This document shows, piece after piece, positions 58,912 to 64,000 of a stretch of DNA of 64,000 nt (the first letter of the stretch is position 1; each line of letters opens with the position of its first letter). The position numbers were made by a program, and so were the translations under genes. The DNA lies in contig NZ_CP074112.1 of NCBI RefSeq assembly GCF_024584785.1, positions 1-64,000 of the forward strand, written 5' to 3'. The DNA comes from Idiomarina loihiensis (GTDB lineage Bacteria; Pseudomonadota; Gammaproteobacteria; Enterobacterales; Alteromonadaceae). The notes under the pieces were generated by a model. The model did no database searches. It saw only the letters and a program-made list of their open reading frames with translations, and was not told the DNA's origin.

Positions 58912-59652
58912 TTAGGCCAGGTCACCAAATTGGTATTGAATAACGGTGATGGCAGCTAAGGCTGCGGTTTCAGTACGTAAAATTCGTGGTCCTAGTTTTA
59001 CCGGTTGGAATGTATAAGCTTGTGCGACACCAACTTCCGTTTCCGTGAGCCCGCCTTCGGGACCTATCAGCAAACTCACATCAGTCGTTGCTGTCGGATT
59101 TAACTGCGCTAACGGAGTCGTAGCGTAGGGGTCTAAAGTTAACCTAAGGCCAGCGGTAAGTTGCTCACACCACTGCGCTAGTGACAGCGGTAAACACACC
59201 TCGGGTATGCTACTACGGCCACTTTGTTCGCAGGCAGCGATAACGATCTTTTGCCATTGCTGGCGCTTTTTTTCCAAACGCTCGCCACTGAGCTTAACAC
59301 CGCAACGCTCGGTAAACAGTGGCGTGATTTTAGTCACTCCCAGTTCGACTGATTTTTGTAGCACAAAATCCATCCGGTCGCCGCGTGAAATACCTTGCCC
59401 TAGATGGATCGAAACCGCCGACTCGCTAGGATTGGGCTGCACCGCCTGGATTTCTGCCTGTACTTCTTTTTTGCTTACCAAAGTGAGAGCAGCCAGGTAG
59501 TTATTGCCATCGCCATTAAAGAGCTGCAACTGCTGGCCTACGGTCATGCGCAGGACTTTACCTACATGATGAGCCGCATCTTCTGCTAAGGTAATAGCGT
59601 TGCCAACCGTCCACGGCTGCTCGCTAGAAGTATAAATTCGCGGAATGCGCAT
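58912..59652 (-). CDS. rsmE: 16S rRNA m3U1498 methyltransferase
   Basis: SPOUT-class enzyme of 246 residues that methylates U1498 of 16S rRNA. MRIPRIYTS starts it, with DAAHHVGKVLRM, LGQGISRGDRMDFVLQKSVELG, and the SAM-binding knot LLIGPEGGLTETEV with LGPRILRTETAALAAI. First gene of the minus-strand group rsmE-gshB-yqgE-ruvX, 28 nt before gshB. Confidence 0.96.
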   Translation of the reverse strand: MRIPRIYTSSEQPWTVGNAITLAEDAAHHVGKVLRMTVGQQLQLFNGDGNNYLAALTLVSKKEVQAEIQAVQPNPSESAVSIHLGQGISRGDRMDFVLQKSVELGVTKITPLFTERCGVKLSGERLEKKRQQWQKIVIAACEQSGRSSIPEVCLPLSLAQWCEQLTAGLRLTLDPYATTPLAQLNPTATTDVSLLIGPEGGLTETEVGVAQAYTFQPVKLGPRILRTETAALAAITVIQYQFGDLA

Positions 59653-59798
59653 AGGTCGCTGGTATCCTAAACTATCAAAATAAAATCATCTGGCGGTTAT
59701 CTTAGCACTGCAAAAGCGCCATTGGCAGCGGGAAAATATTTGATTTTGTTGGCTGCGCAGTCGATCATGAAGCACGTGTGATTATTGGAGAGTTATCT

Positions 59799-61640
59799 AT
59801 GTTGTTTAGTAAGCAATGGTTTTTGTTCATAGCTATGGCTATTGTCGGGCTATTTTCAAGCACTGCAGCAGCCGAAGATGCGCACAGTTATGCGCGTTTA
59901 GATGAAGTATCGACCCCACATTTAGAACTTGATTTAGCGATAGATTTTGATCGTAAACAGCTACGTGGTTTTGCTGAGTATAGTCTGCAACGTCATAGTA
60001 ACAGTAACTTGCTGTATTTAGATTCGAGCCAGCTCACTATCGACAAAGCAGAAATTTGGCAACATGATCAGTGGCAGCCAACCAAGTTTAGTTTGGGCGA
60101 CGTTCATCCAAGCCTTGGACAAGAATTGATCGTTGATATCGGTAGCACTGCCACTAAGGTTAGAATTCACTATCACACAGCAACCACTGCCAGTGGTCTA
60201 CAGTGGCTCACGCCAGCACAAACGGCAGGGAAAAAGCATCCGTTTATGTTTAGCCAATCTCAGCCGATTCACTCACGTAGCTGGATTCCTATTCAAGATA
60301 CTCCAGCGCTGCGACTCACCTACAATGCCCGCTTAACAACGCCAGCAGGTTTGCTAGCAGTGATGAGTGCAGACAATAGTTTGAGTGATAATCGCGACGG
60401 TGAGTACTTTTTTAGTATGCCGCAAGCTATTCCGCCTTATTTGATTGCGATTGCTGCCGGTGATCTTGCTATTCAAGCCATTAGCGACAAAGTCGCGGTG
60501 TTTGCAGAGCAATACATTGTCGACCAAGCTGCATGGGAATTTGCTGACACCCCTGCCATGATTGAAGCTACGGAAGCCATGTACGGTCCGTACCGCTGGG
60601 ATCGCTATGATTTATTGATTCTACCGCCAAGTTTTCCCTTCGGCGGGATGGAAAACCCACGCTTATCTTTCATAACACCCACGGTAGTTTCTGGCGATCG
60701 TAGCCTCATCAACCTGATTGCGCACGAATTGGCCCATTCTTGGTCAGGTAATTTAGTGACGAACGCTAGCTGGCGCGACTTATGGATTAACGAAGGTTTT
60801 ACCAGCTACGTTGAAAACCGCATTATGGAAGCTTTATTCGGTACTGAGCGAGCAGTGATGGAACAGGCTTTAGGATACCAAGACTTGTTGGCAAACTTAG
60901 AACTGCTGGAGCCGAATGACACCATTCTTAATATCGATTTAGGTACTCGCCATCCAGATGATGTGTTCTCGCAGGTACCCTATGTGAAAGGCCAATTGTT
61001 TTTGATGTATTTAGAAGAACAGTTCGGCCGCGAAACCTTTGATAAGTTTTTACGCCAGTATTTTGATGACTTTGCCTTTCAGAGTATTTCTACGGCGCAG
61101 TTTAAGGCTTATCTACAACGTGAGCTGCTGGCAAAGCATCCGCAAGTGGTAAGCATGGATAAAATTAATGAATGGATCCATCAGCCAGGGTTACCGGAGG
61201 ATGCACCTAAACCGCAGTCAGATGCCTTTGCGAAAGTTGAGCAGCAAATGAATCGTTGGCTCAAAGGCGGCGCATTACAAACCGACAGCTGGACCACGCA
61301 TGAATGGTTACATTTTATCAATAACCTGCCGCTCGATATTTCTGCTGACAATATGGCGCGCTTGGATCGTCAGTTTAATTTAACCAGTATTCAAAATAGT
61401 GAAATTGCTCATGCTTGGTTAAAGCTCTCCATCATTAAAAAATATGAACCAGCTCGCGATAGATTGCGTAGTTACTTGCTAACTATTGGGCGCAACAAAT
61501 TAGTCAGCCCGCTTTACCGTGAGTTAGCCAAAACACCGGATAACTTAAAGTGGGCTAGAGCCGTGTACGAGCAAGCTAAACCGGGTTATCACCCGCTGAC
61601 GCAAACCGTTAACGAAGCCTTGCTTTACAACAAAGATTAG
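59799..61640 (+). CDS. M1 family aminopeptidase, exported
   Basis: Zinc aminopeptidase of 613 residues, similar to the leukotriene-A4-hydrolase-like enzymes of marine gammaproteobacteria. The signal peptide covers about 1-25 (ending STAAA), so it likely acts in the periplasm. The zinc site is H309-E-L-A-H313 with E332 in NEGFTSYVE, and the exopeptidase motif FGGMENPRL (G-x-M-E-N) lies upstream. ATG 59799 has GGAGAG seven to nine bases before it. It is 9 nt before the alcohol dehydrogenase gene and probably shares its transcript. Confidence 0.94.
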   Translation: MLFSKQWFLFIAMAIVGLFSSTAAAEDAHSYARLDEVSTPHLELDLAIDFDRKQLRGFAEYSLQRHSNSNLLYLDSSQLTIDKAEIWQHDQWQPTKFSLGDVHPSLGQELIVDIGSTATKVRIHYHTATTASGLQWLTPAQTAGKKHPFMFSQSQPIHSRSWIPIQDTPALRLTYNARLTTPAGLLAVMSADNSLSDNRDGEYFFSMPQAIPPYLIAIAAGDLAIQAISDKVAVFAEQYIVDQAAWEFADTPAMIEATEAMYGPYRWDRYDLLILPPSFPFGGMENPRLSFITPTVVSGDRSLINLIAHELAHSWSGNLVTNASWRDLWINEGFTSYVENRIMEALFGTERAVMEQALGYQDLLANLELLEPNDTILNIDLGTRHPDDVFSQVPYVKGQLFLMYLEEQFGRETFDKFLRQYFDDFAFQSISTAQFKAYLQRELLAKHPQVVSMDKINEWIHQPGLPEDAPKPQSDAFAKVEQQMNRWLKGGALQTDSWTTHEWLHFINNLPLDISADNMARLDRQFNLTSIQNSEIAHAWLKLSIIKKYEPARDRLRSYLLTIGRNKLVSPLYRELAKTPDNLKWARAVYEQAKPGYHPLTQTVNEALLYNKD

Positions 61641-61649
61641 GAGTTTTAC

Positions 61650-62705
61650 ATGCCAAAAGCTATTGGATATGCAGCAAAAGCCGCTGATCAAGCCTTAGAA
61701 TATTTTGAATTTGAACGCCGTGACCCAACCGCAACTGATGTTGAAATTGACATCTTATACTGTGGCGTTTGTCACTCAGATTTACACCAAGCCCGCAATG
61801 AGTGGGGTGGGACAGTTTTTCCGTGTGTACCGGGACACGAAATTGTCGGTAAAGTAACACGGGTGGGTAACCAAGTTAGTAAATTTAAAGTGGGCGATAC
61901 CGTAGGTGTCGGCTGCATGGTCGATTCTTGCCAAAGTTGTGCCAATTGCGATGCGGGTTACGAGCAGTATTGCGATAACGGGTTTGTAGGTACTTACAAT
62001 GGTGCAGACAAACATTCCGGTGGGCAAACTTTTGGTGGTTATTCAAATCGCATCACAGTCACCGAGAAGTTTGTGCTTAAAGTAGCTGACCATCTTGATT
62101 TAGCCGGTGTTGCACCCTTATTGTGCGCAGGTATCACAACCTACTCACCGTTGCGCCACTGGGGCGTAACTGAAGGCCATCGGGTTGGCGTAGTGGGCTT
62201 AGGTGGCTTAGGCCATATGGCTGTTAAAATTGCCAAAGCCATGGGTGCAGAAGTGGTGTTGTTCACCACGTCGCCAAGCAAGATTGATGATGGCAAGCGC
62301 CTAGGTGCCGATCATGTGGTGATTTCCAAGGATGCAGAGCAAATGCAGGCTTGGACCAATCAACTTGATTTTATTCTTAATACAGTAGCGGCGCCCCATG
62401 ACTTAGACGCGTATCTAAGTTTATTACGCTTAAATGGCACCATGACTTTAGTTGGGGTTCCAGCTGAAGCGCACCCGTCACCAGCCGTTTACAATTTAAT
62501 TGCGAAACGTCGTAGCTTAGCCGGTTCGTTAATTGGCGGCATCGCGGAAACTCAGGAGATGCTGGATTTTTGTGCCGAGCACAACATCATTTCTGATATT
62601 GAAATGATTGATATTGATAACATCAACGAAGCTTATGAACGGATGTTGAAAAGCGACGTGAAGTATCGTTTTGTTATCGACATGGCAAGTTTGAAACAGA
62701 AATAA
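61650..62705 (+). CDS. zinc-dependent NAD(P) alcohol/aldehyde reductase (YahK-like)
   Basis: Medium-chain dehydrogenase of 351 residues, closest in pattern to E. coli YahK and plant cinnamyl-alcohol dehydrogenases, which reduce aldehydes with NADPH. Catalytic zinc ligands are C41 in CGVCHSDLH and H63 in VPGHEIVG. The structural zinc has four Cys in CMVDSCQSCANCDAGYEQYC-type spacing. The Rossmann motif is VGVVGLGGLGHMAVK near 175. TAGGAG stands before the ATG. A met-box-like operator begins 1 nt after its stop. Confidence 0.93.
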   Translation: MPKAIGYAAKAADQALEYFEFERRDPTATDVEIDILYCGVCHSDLHQARNEWGGTVFPCVPGHEIVGKVTRVGNQVSKFKVGDTVGVGCMVDSCQSCANCDAGYEQYCDNGFVGTYNGADKHSGGQTFGGYSNRITVTEKFVLKVADHLDLAGVAPLLCAGITTYSPLRHWGVTEGHRVGVVGLGGLGHMAVKIAKAMGAEVVLFTTSPSKIDDGKRLGADHVVISKDAEQMQAWTNQLDFILNTVAAPHDLDAYLSLLRLNGTMTLVGVPAEAHPSPAVYNLIAKRRSLAGSLIGGIAETQEMLDFCAEHNIISDIEMIDIDNINEAYERMLKSDVKYRFVIDMASLKQK

Positions 62706-62721
62706 AGACTTTTAGACGTCT
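62706..62721. promoter_or_regulatory. candidate MetJ operator (two met boxes) before metK
   Basis: Two adjacent 8-mers: AGACTTTT (6 of 8 matches) and AGACGTCT, the exact met-box consensus. The second is the centre of a 14-bp perfect palindrome TTTAGACGTCTAAA at 62711-62724. MetJ with S-adenosylmethionine binds such tandem boxes to repress met genes, and metK, which makes that co-repressor, is the next gene. The metJ gene is not in this window. Confidence 0.7.
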
Positions 62722-62730
62722 AAATGTGGA

Positions 62731-62769
62731 AAAGTGGGCGAAGCTTAGGTAAACTACGCCCACTTTTTT
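62731..62769 (+). terminator. hairpin with T-run between the dehydrogenase gene and metK
   Basis: AAAGTGGGCG (62731-62740) and CGCCCACTTT (62757-62766) form a 10-bp perfect stem with a 16-nt loop, followed by more T residues. It fits an intrinsic terminator for the dehydrogenase transcript. Since it lies between the met boxes and metK, it could also be an attenuator in the metK leader. Confidence 0.75.
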
Positions 62770-62810
62770 GTTCAGTTTTGTATATCGTCCACTTATAGAG
62801 AAACGTAGCA

Positions 62811-63959
62811 ATGGCACAGCACTTATTTACATCAGAATCAGTTTCTGAAGGTCATCCAGATAAAATCGCAGATCAAATTTCAGATGCGGTATTAGACGCG
62901 ATTTTAACGCAAGATCCGCGTGCACGCGTGGCCTGCGAAACCTTCGTTAAAACCGGTATGGTGTTAGTGGGTGGTGAAATTACGACCAGTGCCTGGGTGG
63001 ATATTGAAGAAATTACTCGTAATACCGTACGTGAGATTGGCTATGTTCACTCAGATATGGGATTTGATGGCTCATCTTGTGCTGTATTAAATGCCATTGG
63101 TAAACAGTCACCTGATATCAATCAAGGTGTTGACCGTGCGAACCCAGAAGAGCAGGGCGCTGGTGACCAAGGTTTAATGTTTGGTTATGCATCCAACGAG
63201 ACGGATGTGTTGATGCCAGCACCTATTACCTACGCACACCGATTGGTACAACGCCAAGCAGAAGTTCGCAAAAGTGGTGAGCTTAGCTGGCTACGTCCGG
63301 ATGCCAAAAGCCAGTTAACCTTTATTTACGAAGACGGCCGCCCAGTAGGTATCGATACCGTGGTGTTGTCTACTCAGCATGACGAACAAATCAGTCAAGC
63401 TGAGTTACGCGAAGCGGTGATTGAAACTATCATTAAGCCGGTGTTGCCCGTCGAATGGTTCCCAGCCAGCCAAGAACGAATTTTTATCAACCCCACGGGT
63501 AAATTTGTGATTGGTGGCCCGATGGGTGATTGTGGTCTTACAGGGCGCAAGATTATTGTTGATACCTACGGTGGTATGGCACGCCATGGAGGTGGTGCGT
63601 TCTCGGGTAAAGATCCTTCTAAAGTGGATCGTAGTGCCGCTTACGCCGCTCGTTACGTGGCGAAAAATATTGTCGCAGCAGGCTTGGCTGAGCGTTGCGA
63701 AATCCAGATTTCTTATGCTATCGGTGTGGCTGAACCAACCTCTATTAGTTTGGAGACCTTTGGTACCAGTCCTTACAGCGAAGAGAAACTGATTGCCTTA
63801 GTGCGTAAGCATTTTGATTTACGTCCGTATGGGTTGATTCAGATGTTAGATTTAGAGCGTCCGATTTACCAAGCTACCGCTGCATATGGACATTTTGGCC
63901 GCGCGGAGTTCCCGTGGGAGAAAACCGACCGCGCTGAAGCCTTACGCGCTGATATCTAA
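62811..63959 (+). CDS. metK: S-adenosylmethionine synthetase
   Basis: Makes S-adenosylmethionine from methionine and ATP, the cell's main methyl donor and substrate for the methyltransferases in this window. It has 382 residues, the usual length. [13 protein letters not shown] (14-26) binds ATP and magnesium, [12 protein letters not shown] is signature 1, and [19 protein letters not shown] near 260-280 is signature 2. A met-box-like site lies 90 nt upstream. The 41 nt after the gene to the window end show no feature I can name. Confidence 0.97.
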   Translation: MAQHLFTSESVSEGHPDKIADQISDAVLDAILTQDPRARVACETFVKTGMVLVGGEITTSAWVDIEEITRNTVREIGYVHSDMGFDGSSCAVLNAIGKQSPDINQGVDRANPEEQGAGDQGLMFGYASNETDVLMPAPITYAHRLVQRQAEVRKSGELSWLRPDAKSQLTFIYEDGRPVGIDTVVLSTQHDEQISQAELREAVIETIIKPVLPVEWFPASQERIFINPTGKFVIGGPMGDCGLTGRKIIVDTYGGMARHGGGAFSGKDPSKVDRSAAYAARYVAKNIVAAGLAERCEIQISYAIGVAEPTSISLETFGTSPYSEEKLIALVRKHFDLRPYGLIQMLDLERPIYQATAAYGHFGRAEFPWEKTDRAEALRADI

Positions 63960-64000
63960 TTTGCTTACAAGCCCCGAATTGTGGACAATACGCGCACCTT

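Overview
The window looks like chromosomal DNA of a gammaproteobacterium of the Alteromonadales, most likely Idiomarinaceae (Idiomarina, Pseudidiomarina or Aliidiomarina). This rests on the 16S/23S sequence style, on gene orders typical of gammaproteobacteria (lptD-surA-pdxA-rsmA-apaG-apaH, dksA-gluQ-pcnB-folK-panB-panC, rsmE-gshB-yqgE-ruvX) and on an OPAA-like prolidase. Genus-level placement is inference, because no database search was possible. Nearly all of the window is core genome. I see no prophage, CRISPR array, defence island, integron or secretion cluster.

Layout. 1-5535 is a complete rRNA operon: leader with boxA, 16S, tRNA-Ile(GAT), tRNA-Ala(TGC), 23S, 5S and a strong intrinsic terminator. 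Its internal spacers carry heptanucleotide repeats. 5761-9480 is a TonB-dependent receptor gene split by a 1306-bp IS256-family element with clear terminal inverted repeats and an 8-bp target duplication. Removing the element and one duplicate restores an 801-codon frame. 9637-13632 holds an envelope group that may concern metals: a small membrane protein, a PCu(A)C copper chaperone and a TIGR04219-type outer-membrane protein, facing a DUF3299 protein, an FtsX-type permease with a His/Asp-rich loop and its ATPase. 13641-15221 holds ppa and fbp. 15368-19808 holds mpl, ubiX, a YadG/YadH-type ABC exporter and a divergent TrmB-like methyltransferase. 19846-28707 holds the pantothenate group (panP facing panC-panB), then folK, pcnB, gluQ, dksA and sfsA, and divergently pepB.

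28721-33447 encodes the HrpB helicase and PBP1B. 33439-36279 holds hemL, pyrB and hemJ. 36369-38895 holds a DUF6776-like gene, erpA and pepQ. 38892-42732 holds anmK and mepM, divergent from tyrS. 42800-49397 is the apaH to lptD operon. 49518-51990 holds amgK, murU and djlA. 51968-55314 holds rluA and rapA. 55488-59652 holds a PIN-PhoH ATPase, then ruvX, yqgE, gshB and rsmE. 59799-63959 holds an M1 aminopeptidase, a zinc alcohol dehydrogenase and metK behind a met-box-like operator.

How genes work together. Mpl, AnmK, AmgK and MurU outline the cell-wall recycling route known from Pseudomonas, and PBP1B and MepM build and trim the wall. PanP, PanB and PanC would supply beta-alanine, ketopantoate and pantothenate. 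LptD and SurA serve outer-membrane assembly. RsmA, RsmE, RluA, RuvX, GluQ and PcnB act on RNA.

The points most worth a second look are the IS-split receptor, a candidate AUU start for pcnB like the one known in E. coli, the met-box/hairpin leader of metK, strong dyads over the start regions of pyrB and pepQ, the His-rich ABC/DUF3299 cluster, the TrmB-like paralogue, and a tandem repeat made from the 3' end of ruvX. I found no convincing wholly new multi-gene system.
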